From Thermomonas sp. (GTDB taxonomy: Bacteria; Pseudomonadota; Gammaproteobacteria; Xanthomonadales; Xanthomonadaceae): a DNA stretch of 5,369 bases. Made by a program: the position numbers and the translations under genes. The stretch lies in assembly GCA_024711415.1 (NCBI GenBank), contig JANJSW010000012.1:1-5369 (forward strand), read 5' to 3'. Positions 1-5,369 of this stretch are shown in pieces. The notes beneath the pieces were generated by a model, which saw only the letters and a list, made by a program, of their open reading frames with translations, was not told where the DNA came from and did not search any database. How positions within the stretch are numbered: the stretch's first letter is position 1; each line of letters starts with the position of its first letter.

Positions 1-788
1 GCCTGCACGCGGCGATGCGCCATGGCGTCCTCAACGGCGGCAAGCGCATGCGCCCGCTGCTGGTGTACGCCACCGGCACCGCGCTGGGCGCACGCGAGGC
101 CGACCTGGACGCCGCCGCCGCCGCGGTGGAACTGGTGCACTGCTATTCGCTGGTCCATGACGACCTGCCGGCGATGGACGACGACGACCTGCGCCGTGGC
201 CAACCCACGGTGCACGTCGCCTTCGACGAAGCCACTGCCATCCTCGCCGGCGATGCGCTGCAGACACTCGCGTTCGAAGTGCTGGCGGCCGCGCCGCAAG
301 CGCCCGCACAGCGCGTCGCGATGCTGGCCGAGCTGGCCCGCGCCTCCGGCGTGGCCGGCATGTGCGGCGGACAGGCGCTGGATATCGATGCCACCGGCCA
401 GGCCATCGCGCTGATCGAACTGGAGCGCCTGCACGCGCTGAAAACCGGCGCGCTGCTGCGCTGCGCGGTGCGCCTGGGTGCGCTGGCCGCCAACGCGACG
501 CCAGCGCAGGTGGAACAACTCGACCGTTACGCCGACGCGCTGGGGCTGGCCTTCCAGGTCCGCGATGACCTGTTGGACATCGAGGGCGATGCCGCCACGC
601 TGGGCAAGACCGCCGGCAAGGACGTGGCGCAGGCCAAGGCCACGTTCCCGGCCCTGCTTGGCATCGAAGCCAGCCGCGCGCGGTTGGCGACGCTGGCGGC
701 GACGATGCGGCAGGCGCTGGACGCGCTGGATGCCGATACCGACGCGCTGCACGCGCTGGCGCGACTGGTCATCGAACGCAGCCACTGA
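1..788 (+). CDS. ispA: Farnesyl diphosphate synthase (geranyltranstransferase), 5'-truncated by window edge
   Basis: The enzyme condenses isopentenyl diphosphate with dimethylallyl and then geranyl diphosphate to give farnesyl diphosphate, the cytosolic precursor of undecaprenyl phosphate and the quinone side chain. The reading frame is open from the left edge (first full codon at base 3) to TGA at 786-788. Numbering from the Met codon at 15, the GGKRMRP substrate motif is at residues 8-14, the first aspartate-rich motif DDLPAMDDDD at 49-58, GMCGGQALDID at 115-125, KTGAL at 143-147, and the second aspartate-rich motif DDLLD at 184-188. All Mg-diphosphate ligands are therefore present. Compared with E. 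coli IspA (299 aa), about 35 N-terminal residues lie outside the window, so the Met at 15 is internal and not the start. The C-terminus is complete. The gene converges on the CPBP protease gene 40 bases downstream. The DDxxxxD form of the first motif is that of bacterial IspA. A longer-chain prenyl synthase is the only alternative and is much less likely. Confidence 0.96.
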   Translation, partial: LHAAMRHGVLNGGKRMRPLLVYATGTALGAREADLDAAAAAVELVHCYSLVHDDLPAMDDDDLRRGQPTVHVAFDEATAILAGDALQTLAFEVLAAAPQAPAQRVAMLAELARASGVAGMCGGQALDIDATGQAIALIELERLHALKTGALLRCAVRLGALAANATPAQVEQLDRYADALGLAFQVRDDLLDIEGDAATLGKTAGKDVAQAKATFPALLGIEASRARLATLAATMRQALDALDADTDALHALARLVIERSH

Positions 789-791
789 GTC

Positions 792-812
792 GCGCCGCCG
801 CATCTGCGGCGC
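792..812. terminator. GC hairpin between convergent ispA and CPBP genes (possible terminator)
   Basis: A perfect 7-base inverted repeat, GCGCCGC at 792-798 and GCGGCGC at 806-812, lies 3 bases after the ispA stop and 17 bases from the CPBP stop. An alternative pairing of 796-801 with 806-811 gives a 6-bp stem with the loop ATCT. No T-run follows on either strand, so it is not a canonical intrinsic terminator. Its position between two convergent genes is what makes a terminator or 3'-end stabiliser role plausible. Confidence 0.35.
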
Positions 813-828
813 CCGCCCACGCGATCCG

Positions 829-1824
829 TCAGACAACGTGCACCGGTCGCCGGAACGCGCCGCGCCGACCCGCCGCGCGCAGCACCAGCACCACCGCGAC
901 CGCCACTACCGCGATCACCAGCAGCGAGTTCTCGGGTCCGAACATGCCACCGGTCAGCCAATCCGGGCCGGCGAGACGGGTTTCCATCGGCGCCAACCCG
1001 CGCCAGTCGCCGATGCCGGAAAGCGGCACGCCGCTGAGCAGGATGGTGAAATTCCACGCCGCATGGTTGGCCGCCGCCACCCACAGGTTGCGGGTCAGCA
1101 CGAACACGCCCCCCCACAGCAGGCCCAGCAGGGTGACCGAGACCAGCATGGCCACCGCGTCGGCACTGCTGCCGTCCTGCACGTTGGCCAGATGCGGCAA
1201 GGCGAACACCAGTGCCTGCACCGCCAGCGCAACACCGGTGCCCCAGGCTCGCTCCAGCACCTGCAGCACCAGGCAGCGGTACAGCAACTCTTCCAGGGTG
1301 GCGGCGATGCCGATCACCGCGGCGGCGCCAAGCAATCCCGACGTTGCCGGCCGCTGCTGCACCAGCTCGTATGCGCCCAGCCCGAACAGCGCCGCGATCG
1401 GCAGCGCCACCAACGCCGCGCCCGCGATGCCGCCCAACGCCAGTGCCAGCGGCCGCAGCCGCAGCTCGCCCGCATCGCGCCTGTCGTGGAGGCGCACGTA
1501 GGCCCAATAGCCCAGCAACGCGGCGAGGAAGATACCGGCGCGCCGGATCGCGCTGAGCCCCGCAGGGCCCGGCTGGAATGTGGCGTCGATCCATGGCAGC
1601 AGCCCCTGCCGGAACGCGAACATCACCCCCAGCATGGCCACACCGCCCAGCAACAGCGCCCACAGCATCCGACCGTTCGCACGCAGGTGGCGGCGGCCGG
1701 TTGTTTCTGCCGACCCGGCGTCCGTCGCCGCGGTATTGATGTCATTGACGGTCAAGCCGGCCACGGCAGTCGCCATGGCCGGCCCGCTCCGCCCGGTGTT
1801 CGTTCCCGTCAGGTCCCTGCGCAT
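829..1824 (-). CDS. CPBP family intramembrane glutamic metalloprotease (Abi/Rce1-like)
   Basis: This 331-residue polytopic membrane protein has the three signature motifs of the CPBP (Abi, Rce1-like) family: EELLYR at residues 178-183 (E178, E179 and R183 of EExxxR), FALPH at 207-211 (FxxxH), and HAAWN at 254-258 (HxxxN). The putative catalytic residues are all present. Hydrophobic stretches near 53-70, 97-112, 126-150, 162-175, 196-210, 224-244, 246-264 and 300-317 suggest about eight membrane helices, after a polar N-terminal extension of about 50 residues. The family includes eukaryotic Rce1 and bacterial proteins linked to bacteriocin self-immunity; the substrate here is unknown. The ATG at 1824 is chosen because GAGG (1830-1833) lies 5 bases upstream and overlaps the stop codon of the preceding DUF4870 gene, only 7 bases away; this suggests co-transcription and translational coupling. 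A later Met at residue 17 has no comparable ribosome binding site. Family assignment is firm; function is not. Confidence 0.92.
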   Translation of the reverse strand: MRRDLTGTNTGRSGPAMATAVAGLTVNDINTAATDAGSAETTGRRHLRANGRMLWALLLGGVAMLGVMFAFRQGLLPWIDATFQPGPAGLSAIRRAGIFLAALLGYWAYVRLHDRRDAGELRLRPLALALGGIAGAALVALPIAALFGLGAYELVQQRPATSGLLGAAAVIGIAATLEELLYRCLVLQVLERAWGTGVALAVQALVFALPHLANVQDGSSADAVAMLVSVTLLGLLWGGVFVLTRNLWVAAANHAAWNFTILLSGVPLSGIGDWRGLAPMETRLAGPDWLTGGMFGPENSLLVIAVVAVAVVLVLRAAGRRGAFRRPVHVV

Positions 1825-1829
1825 GCCCG

Positions 1830-1833
1830 CCTC
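1830..1833 (-). promoter_or_regulatory. Ribosome binding site of CPBP gene overlapping upstream stop codon
   Basis: GAGG on the minus strand sits 5 bases before the CPBP ATG and shares bases with the TGA (1832-1834) of the DUF4870 gene. This fixes the protease start and suggests re-initiation by ribosomes finishing the upstream gene. Confidence 0.6.
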
Positions 1834-2272
1834 ACAGCAGCCGCAGCGTGAACGGATAGCGGTAGCTTTCGCCGTTCAGCGCCTTGAACGTGGCGATGAC
1901 GCTGCACACCAGCCAGCTCACCGCCACCGCCCCCGCCAGCAACACCAGCACCAGCCCGGCCGGCAGGGTGACGATCGCGCCCAGCCCCAGCGTCAGCACG
2001 GTGGCGCCCACCAGCAGCACCCCGGTGATCGCCAGCGCACAGCTCAGCAGGAACATGGTCAGGTTGAAGTTGAACGCCTCGCGGGCGTGCTCGGCGACGA
2101 AGGCGGAATCGTTCTTCTTCACGAAGTACACCGCCAGGCCGGCAAGCATCCCGGCCACACCGGCGCTCCAGCTGGTCATGAAGGCCAGCAGCAGGGCGCC
2201 CGCATGCACGCCAGCGGCCCAGCCGCGCTCGCCCTGGGCGGTCGACAGCGTCTGCATCTGCACGGTTTCCAT
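1832..2272 (-). CDS. DUF4870 domain membrane protein, copy 2 (adjacent to CPBP protease)
   Basis: This small membrane protein of 146 residues belongs to the DUF4870 family, which is thought to be related to Tic20; no enzymatic role is known. Three long hydrophobic regions (about 21-50, 71-100 and 103-128) predict three or four helices. The family core is the charged and aromatic block KKNDSAFVAEHAREAFNFN at residues 52-70, and the protein ends in a conserved-looking YRYPFTLRLL (137-146). The open frame extends further upstream to 2440, but the ATG at 2272 is preferred: it has AGGAGA (2278-2283) 5 bases before it, and the upstream extension is arginine- and proline-rich and runs through the terminator hairpin. 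It is a diverged paralogue of the DUF4870 gene at 2460-2879: both have KK(D/N), FVA, EA(L/F)NFN and YRYP. This copy has a longer hydrophobic central region. It is followed 7 bases later by the CPBP protease, with which it probably forms a two-gene operon. Confidence 0.88.
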   Translation of the reverse strand: METVQMQTLSTAQGERGWAAGVHAGALLLAFMTSWSAGVAGMLAGLAVYFVKKNDSAFVAEHAREAFNFNLTMFLLSCALAITGVLLVGATVLTLGLGAIVTLPAGLVLVLLAGAVAVSWLVCSVIATFKALNGESYRYPFTLRLL

Positions 2273-2277
2273 CGTCG

Positions 2278-2283
2278 TCTCCT
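2278..2283 (-). promoter_or_regulatory. Strong ribosome binding site deciding the start of DUF4870 copy 2
   Basis: AGGAGA on the minus strand lies 5 bases before the ATG at 2272. This is why the 56-residue upstream extension of the open frame is rejected. Confidence 0.7.
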
Positions 2284-2284
2284 G

Positions 2285-2299
2285 CCGGAACCATTCCGG
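2285..2299 (-). promoter_or_regulatory. Inverted repeat immediately upstream of the DUF4870 copy 2 ribosome binding site
   Basis: CCGGAA (2285-2290) and TTCCGG (2294-2299) form a perfect 6-bp inverted repeat with a 3-base spacer, ending one base from the AGGAGA ribosome binding site on the minus strand. It could be an operator half-site pair or a leader hairpin that affects translation. Nothing in the window encodes an obvious regulator for it. Confidence 0.3.
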
Positions 2300-2408
2300 T
2301 ATGGATCGATGATGGCGGCGCCTTGCCCCCGCGCAAGCCGGCACGCGACGAATCCGGGCGTGGCGCGACGGAGGGCCGCGCCGGGGCATCGAATGCCGCC
2401 CCGAAACG

Positions 2409-2436
2409 GACGAGCCCGGGCAAGCCCGGGCTCGTC
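2409..2436 (-). terminator. Strong hairpin terminator downstream of DUF4870 copy 1
   Basis: A perfect 12-bp inverted repeat pairs 2409-2420 with 2425-2436 and leaves a 4-base loop (CTTG on the minus strand). On that strand it begins 23 bases after the TAA stop of the DUF4870 gene at 2460 and is followed by CGTTTCGG, a very short T-run. The stem is nearly all G and C. Position and strength fit an intrinsic terminator of the type common in GC-rich proteobacteria. It separates the two DUF4870 genes and implies a separate promoter for the second one, or partial read-through. Confidence 0.75.
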
Positions 2437-2459
2437 GCACTCGCTTGCAACCGCCGGGC

Positions 2460-2879
2460 TTACTTCACCAGGCGGATGGTCAGCGGATAGCGGTAAGCCA
2501 CGCCGTCGTTGGCCTTGATCGCGGCCAGGATCACCAGCACCAGCGCACCGATGCCCACCACCAGCGCCACCGGCACGGTCAGCAGCGCGCCGATGCCGAT
2601 GGTGAGGATGGTGAAGATCAGCAGCAGCAGGAAGATCGCCGACACGGTGATGTTGAAGTTCAGCGCTTCCTTGGCCTGGTCGGCCACGAACGGCATCTCG
2701 TCCTTCTTCATCAGCCAGATCACCAGCGGGCCGATGAAGAAGCCCCAGCCGCCCAGTGCCGACGTCAGCAGGCCACCCACCAGCGCGGACAGGTGGGCGA
2801 ACATCGCCCACTGGCGCTCTTCGTTGGAAGGCCCGACGGGCGGCGGTGGCGGCGTGGCGACGGTATCGTTCTGGTCCAT
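2460..2879 (-). CDS. DUF4870 domain membrane protein, copy 1
   Basis: This 139-residue small membrane protein of the DUF4870 family (possibly Tic20-related) has no known function. It has a short polar N-terminus with a proline run (PPPPPV, residues 10-15), then ERQWAMFAHLSAL (21-33), a hydrophobic segment at about 29-57, the family block KKDEMPFVADQAKEALNFN (58-76), two further hydrophobic segments (about 79-100 and 102-122), and the terminal YRYPLTIRLVK (129-139). The open frame extends to 2948, but the Met at 2879 is favoured: a GGGGA-type weak ribosome binding site lies 5 bases upstream, and the upstream residues look unlike the family. The Met codon at 2906 has no ribosome binding site. 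The gene lies 88 bases after pmbA on the same strand and ends at a strong hairpin terminator, so it may be the last gene of a pmbA transcript or have its own promoter. It is paralogous to the DUF4870 gene at 1832-2272. Confidence 0.9.
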   Translation of the reverse strand: MDQNDTVATPPPPPVGPSNEERQWAMFAHLSALVGGLLTSALGGWGFFIGPLVIWLMKKDEMPFVADQAKEALNFNITVSAIFLLLLIFTILTIGIGALLTVPVALVVGIGALVLVILAAIKANDGVAYRYPLTIRLVK

Positions 2880-2913
2880 GAATTTCCCCGATTGGTCATA
2901 CGGCATCGATTGC

Positions 2914-2934
2914 CGCGTTGGGGAGGATAACGCG
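2914..2934 (-). promoter_or_regulatory. Leader inverted repeat with a weak -10-like box before DUF4870 copy 1
   Basis: CGCGTT (2914-2919) and AACGCG (2929-2934) form a perfect 6-bp inverted repeat with a 9-base loop, in the 88-base gap between pmbA and the DUF4870 gene. Within it, on the minus strand, TATCCT (2924-2929) matches a sigma-70 -10 element at 4 of 6 positions; it would place the transcript start about 38 bases before the ATG. No convincing -35 element is seen at the right distance, so this is only a candidate. Confidence 0.22.
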
Positions 2935-2967
2935 AACCGATGACACATTCGGCCATCGCCAGGGCCG

Positions 2968-4350
2968 TCAGCCCTCGCCCGCCACCGTCATCCGCCCGAT
3001 CAGGATCGAGCCGGTGCGCACGTGCGAACGCGGATCGACGTCGCTGCCCACCGCCTCGATCCCGGCGAACATCGCCTTGAGGTTGCCGGCGATGGTGATG
3101 CCGTCGACCGGATAGGCGATTTCGCCGTTTTCCACCCAGAACCCGGCGGCGCCGCGCGAGTAGTCGCCGGTGATCGGGTTGACGCCCTGGCCCATCAGTT
3201 CGGTCACCAGCAGGCCGGTGCCCATGCCGCGCAGCATCGAAGCCAGGTCGCCGGCATTGGCCCGCACGTTGAGGTTGTGCACGCCACCAGCGTTGGCGGT
3301 GGTGGCCAGGTCCAGCTTGCGCGCCGAATAACTGCCCAGCACATAGCGCTGGACGATGCCGTCGTCCACCAGCATCGACTTGCGGGTGGCCACGCCTTCG
3401 GCGTCGAACGCCGCGGAACGGAAGCCGCGCGGCAGGAACGGATCTTCCTCGATCGCGAACCAGTCCGGGAACACCCGCGTGCCCGCGCTGTCGAGCAGGA
3501 AGCTGGCGCGGCGGTACAGCGCGCCGCCGGACACCGCGCCGATGAAACTGCCCACCAGCGACCGGGCCATCTCCGCGGCGAACAGCACCGGCACCTGCCC
3601 GGTCGGCAGCCGGCGCGGATCCAGCCGCTCCAGGGTGCGCCGGGCGGCCCTGCGGCCGATGGCCTCGGGCGATTCCAGGTCGCCCTGCGCCAGCGCCACG
3701 CTGTACCAGCCGTCGCGTTGCATCGCCTCGCCTTCGCCGGCGATCAGCGCGCAGCCGATGCTGTACGAGGTGGCGCGCTCGGCGCCCAGGAAGCCGTGCG
3801 AGTTGGCATACACGCTGAGCGAAGCGTTGGCGTTCATCGACGCGCCATCGGAATTGCCGATGCGCGCGTCCACCTCGCGTCCGGCCGCCTCGCAGGCGAG
3901 CGCGATGTCGATGGCGCGGTCGGCATCGAACGGCGCCGGGTGCCAGGTATCGAATTCGCGCAGCACCTGCGCCATCAGCGCGGCGTCGGCAAGCCCGGCC
4001 GCCGGATCCTCCTCGGTATGGCGGGCGATCGCGCAGGCCTGCGCCACGGTGGCGGCCAGGCTGTCCTCGCGCAGGTCGGCGGTGCTGGCGCTGCCCTTGC
4101 GCTTGCCGAAGTAGACGGTCATCGACACCCCGCGGTCGCGGGTGGCCTCCACCGTCTCAACGGTGCCCAGGCGCACGTTGACCGCAAGGCCGGCGTCCTC
4201 GTCACAGGTGACTTCGCACTGGTCGGCGCCGGCGGCGCGGGCGCGGTCCAGCAACTGGCGGGCGACGGCGGACAGCTGTTCCAGCCGCTGCCGGCTGTCG
4301 TCGGCGGGCGCGGCAAGATCGGCGGACGAGTTCAATGACCTGCTGTTCAA
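2968..4350 (-). CDS. pmbA: TldE/PmbA subunit of the TldD-TldE metalloprotease
   Basis: This is the non-catalytic partner (TldE, also called PmbA) of the cytosolic TldD/TldE heterodimeric protease. In E. coli that protease degrades unfolded peptides, matures microcin B17 and affects CcdA turnover. The protein has 460 residues against 450 in E. coli. Family blocks seen include [17 protein letters not shown] (79-95), [17 protein letters not shown] (106-122), [20 protein letters not shown] (250-269), the strongly conserved [17 protein letters not shown] (384-400) followed by [11 protein letters not shown] (401-411), and [10 protein letters not shown] (419-428). As expected for TldE, there is no HExxxH zinc motif. 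No ATG occurs before residue 77, so the start is taken as TTG at 4350 with AGGA (4358-4361) 7 bases upstream. A second TTG at 4335 is the alternative. It starts only 17 bases from the divergent darP start. The catalytic partner tldD lies on the same strand beyond darP. Confidence 0.95.
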   Translation of the reverse strand: MNSRSLNSSADLAAPADDSRQRLEQLSAVARQLLDRARAAGADQCEVTCDEDAGLAVNVRLGTVETVEATRDRGVSMTVYFGKRKGSASTADLREDSLAATVAQACAIARHTEEDPAAGLADAALMAQVLREFDTWHPAPFDADRAIDIALACEAAGREVDARIGNSDGASMNANASLSVYANSHGFLGAERATSYSIGCALIAGEGEAMQRDGWYSVALAQGDLESPEAIGRRAARRTLERLDPRRLPTGQVPVLFAAEMARSLVGSFIGAVSGGALYRRASFLLDSAGTRVFPDWFAIEEDPFLPRGFRSAAFDAEGVATRKSMLVDDGIVQRYVLGSYSARKLDLATTANAGGVHNLNVRANAGDLASMLRGMGTGLLVTELMGQGVNPITGDYSRGAAGFWVENGEIAYPVDGITIAGNLKAMFAGIEAVGSDVDPRSHVRTGSILIGRMTVAGEG

Positions 4351-4355
4351 TGGCT

Positions 4356-4361
4356 TATCCT
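4356..4361 (+). promoter_or_regulatory. Possible -10 element of a leaderless darP transcript
   Basis: TATCCT matches the sigma-70 -10 consensus at 4 of 6 positions and would place the transcript start at or next to the A of ATG 4368. That would fit the absence of a ribosome binding site before darP. The best upstream -35 candidate, TTCAAT at 4331-4336, is poor and spaced 19 bases away. The box overlaps the complement of the pmbA ribosome binding site, which may be its only real role. Confidence 0.2.
4358..4361 (-). promoter_or_regulatory. Ribosome binding site supporting a TTG start for pmbA
   Basis: AGGA on the minus strand lies 7 bases before TTG 4350. It is the main reason for placing the pmbA start there and not at TTG 4335, which has only AGCAGG three bases away. 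The same bases read on the + strand as part of TATCCT, a possible -10 box for darP. Confidence 0.5.
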
Positions 4362-4367
4362 GTAGCG

Positions 4368-4943
4368 ATGCGAGGACGTGACGAAGATACCGGTGAATTT
4401 TTCAGCCCCAGCCGCAGCGAGCAGCGCCGCGCGGCGTTGGACGTGCTGGAGCTTGGCGAACAACTGGTGGCGATGACCGCCACCCAGCTGGGCAGGCTGC
4501 CGATTCCCGAGGAGCTGCTCCCGCATATCCGCGAGACCCAGCGCATCACCTCGTTCGGTGCGCGCAAGCGGCAGCTGGCCTACCTGGCCAAGCAGATGCG
4601 CAAGCTGGACGACGAGGCGCTGGACGCGATCCGCGACGCGATGAGCAAGGACGGCGAGGCCGCGCGCCGCGAAACCGCCGCGCTGCACCGGGTGGAAGCG
4701 CTGCGCGACGCGCTGCTGGGCGACGACGGCGACGCCGCGCTGACCGAACTGCTGGCCGCGCATCCGCACGCCGACCGCCAGCAGCTGCGCCAGCTGCTGC
4801 GCAACGTCCGCGAGGAGCGGGCGAAGAACAAACCGCCGCGCGCGTTCCGCGTGGGGTTCGGGGTGGGGCGGGAGCGGCAGGCGGAAGCCGGCGACGCCGG
4901 CAGCGACGACGACGCGGCGCTGGACGACGACAGCGACGCCTGA
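4368..4943 (+). CDS. darP: DarP (YjgA), 50S ribosomal subunit assembly factor, with atypical C-terminus
   Basis: DarP binds late 50S ribosomal precursors and aids maturation around the peptidyl transferase centre. The protein has 191 residues (E. coli 183). The N-terminal [21 protein letters not shown] (13-33) and [20 protein letters not shown] (60-79) match the family, as does the C-terminal block [22 protein letters not shown] (136-157). After that, where E. coli reads ARQIFQYLRE, this protein reads [10 protein letters not shown] (160-169), with glycine in place of I, Q and L. All three glycines are GGG codons inside a G-run (4853-4872). An acidic tail (about 180-190) follows. The ATG at 4368 is preferred because homologues, as I recall them, begin MRGRD; in-frame ATGs at 4335 and 4350 would overlap pmbA. 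No ribosome binding site precedes any of the three. The gene is divergent from pmbA and convergent with tldD, with an 8-base gap. The darP-pmbA pairing also occurs in E. coli. Confidence 0.92.
   Translation: MRGRDEDTGEFFSPSRSEQRRAALDVLELGEQLVAMTATQLGRLPIPEELLPHIRETQRITSFGARKRQLAYLAKQMRKLDDEALDAIRDAMSKDGEAARRETAALHRVEALRDALLGDDGDAALTELLAAHPHADRQQLRQLLRNVREERAKNKPPRAFRVGFGVGRERQAEAGDAGSDDDAALDDDSDA
4853..4872 (+). other. G-quadruplex-type motif in the 3' coding part of darP
   Basis: Four G tracts of 4, 4, 4 and 3 bases (4853-4856, 4860-4863, 4865-4868, 4870-4872) are separated by loops of 3, 1 and 1 bases on the coding strand. This satisfies the standard G3+N1-7 quadruplex pattern and could fold in DNA or in the darP mRNA. 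It coincides with the loss of conserved residues in the protein. Confidence 0.6.
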
Positions 4944-4964
4944 TCGCGGCATCACGCCTGCGTC
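4935..4964. repeat. Interrupted palindrome spanning the darP and tldD stop codons
   Basis: Outer arms GACGC (4935-4939) and GCGTC (4960-4964) enclose inner arms TGAT (4941-4944) and ATCA (4951-4954), which contain the stop codons of darP and tldD. The inner loop is CGCGGC. The arms are offset by unequal spacers (1 and 5 bases) and there is no T-run, so this is at best a weak bidirectional end signal. Confidence 0.25.
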
Positions 4965-5369
4965 CCGCCCACGGTCAATTCCGAAATCAGCCGGGACGGC
5001 TGGCCCACCCCCACCGGCACGCTCTGGCCGTCCTTGCCGCAGATGCCGACGCCGTCGTCCAGCGCCAGGTCATGGCCGATCATCGCCACCTTCTGCATGG
5101 TTTCCGGACCGTTGCCGATCAGGGTGGCGCCCTTCACCGGCGCGGTGATCTTCCCGTCCTCGATGAGGTAGGCCTCGGTGGCGGAGAACACATACTTGCC
5201 GCTGGTGATGTCGACCTGGCCGCCACCGAAATTGACCGCGTACAGGCCCTTCTTCACCGAGCGGATCATTTCCTCCGGGTCATGGCTGCCGGCGCGCATG
5301 TAGGTATTGGTCATGCGCGGCATCACCAGGTGGGCGAAGGACTCGCGGCGGCCGTTGCCGGTGGGCGCC
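4952..5369 (-). CDS. tldD: TldD, catalytic subunit of the TldD-TldE metalloprotease, C-terminal third (5'-truncated by window edge)
   Basis: This is the C-terminal 138 residues of TldD, the zinc-bearing subunit that pairs with PmbA/TldE in the cytosol. The frame is open from base 5368 to TGA at 4952-4954. Counting from the window edge, it contains [10 protein letters not shown] (4-13), [11 protein letters not shown] (17-27), the glycine-rich VNFGGGQVD (45-53), IGNGPETM (84-91), and the hallmark [18 protein letters not shown] (108-125), ending LTVGGTQA. The cysteine in GICGK (residue 110) corresponds, to my knowledge, to the third zinc ligand in the E. coli structure; the HExxxH helix with the other ligands lies outside the window. 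E. coli TldD has 481 residues, so roughly 340 N-terminal residues are missing here. The GTG at 5326 and ATG at 5323 are internal codons, not starts. The gene converges on darP with 8 bases between stop codons and lies on the same strand as pmbA. Confidence 0.95.
   Translation of the reverse strand, partial: APTGNGRRESFAHLVMPRMTNTYMRAGSHDPEEMIRSVKKGLYAVNFGGGQVDITSGKYVFSATEAYLIEDGKITAPVKGATLIGNGPETMQKVAMIGHDLALDDGVGICGKDGQSVPVGVGQPSRLISELTVGGTQA

Noticed and set aside
527..1663. A 378-residue open frame on the minus strand overlapping both ispA and the CPBP gene
   Set aside because: It runs antisense to the ispA aspartate-rich motif region and out of frame with CPBP, and its composition is glycine-, alanine- and arginine-rich noise.
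1..1824. Link between farnesyl diphosphate synthase and a CPBP (Rce1-like) protease as a bacterial protein-prenylation system
   Set aside because: The genes converge on opposite strands, no prenyltransferase or CaaX-ending protein is seen, and bacterial CPBP proteins generally do not act on prenylated proteins. The proximity is best read as chance.
478..1851. A 457-residue open frame on the + strand running antisense to the CPBP gene
   Set aside because: Its translation is low-complexity, rich in R, Q, H and P, as expected for the shadow frame of a GC-rich gene. The minus strand carries clear CPBP motifs and a coupled ribosome binding site.
2273..2440. N-terminal extension of the second DUF4870 protein up to 2440
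   Set aside because: The added residues are R- and P-rich and unlike the family, the DNA includes the terminator hairpin, and a strong ribosome binding site supports ATG 2272.
2950..2967. Short inverted repeat CGGCC/GGCCG just after the pmbA stop as a terminator
   Set aside because: Only 5 bp with an 8-base loop and no T-run; in sequence this GC-rich such repeats are expected by chance.
3022..4338. A 438-residue open frame on the + strand antisense to pmbA
   Set aside because: It mirrors pmbA, whose family motifs are unmistakable. The + strand translation has no recognisable domain and no start signal.
4833..4943. A frameshift as the explanation for the odd DarP C-terminus
   Set aside because: Reading the other two frames across 4850-4900 does not restore the expected helix, while in the current frame F, R and RE stay aligned. 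Substitution, real or erroneous, fits better than an indel.

Overview
The window is visibly very GC-rich, with G or C at most third codon positions. It carries ordinary chromosomal genes whose sequences (IspA, PmbA/TldE, DarP, TldD) look like those of a gammaproteobacterium, most likely family Xanthomonadaceae (Lysobacter, Luteimonas, Pseudoxanthomonas or Stenotrophomonas type). That placement is from recalled protein likeness and gene order, not from a search. No RNA gene, insertion sequence, CRISPR array, phage gene or attachment site was seen.

Layout from left to right: (1) the 3' part of ispA, encoding farnesyl diphosphate synthase, on the + strand (1-788, cut at the left edge). (2) A 40-base convergent junction with a GC hairpin. 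(3) A minus-strand membrane block, in transcription order: a DUF4870 membrane protein (2879-2460), a strong hairpin terminator (2409-2436), a second, diverged DUF4870 protein (2272-1832), and a CPBP-family intramembrane protease (1824-829). The second DUF4870 gene and the protease are 7 bases apart and probably translationally coupled. (4) A TldD/TldE block: pmbA (tldE) on the minus strand (4350-2968, TTG start), darP (yjgA) on the + strand (4368-4943), and the C-terminal third of tldD on the minus strand (4952 to the right edge). Coding density is very high and no stretch of 300 bases lacks a gene; the longest gap, 187 bases between the two DUF4870 genes, holds the terminator and leader signals.

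TldD and TldE form one heterodimeric metalloprotease, so the two minus-strand genes flanking darP belong together functionally although darP lies between them on the opposite strand. DarP is a 50S ribosome assembly factor. IspA feeds farnesyl diphosphate to undecaprenyl and quinone synthesis. The DUF4870 pair plus the CPBP protease is the least understood part.

The most unusual signal is in the last codons of darP. A perfect G-quadruplex-type run (4853-4872) encodes three GGG glycines exactly where the family has a conserved hydrophobic helix. It is either a real remodelling of the DarP tail or an error in the sequence. I see no clear evidence of a wholly new system here.
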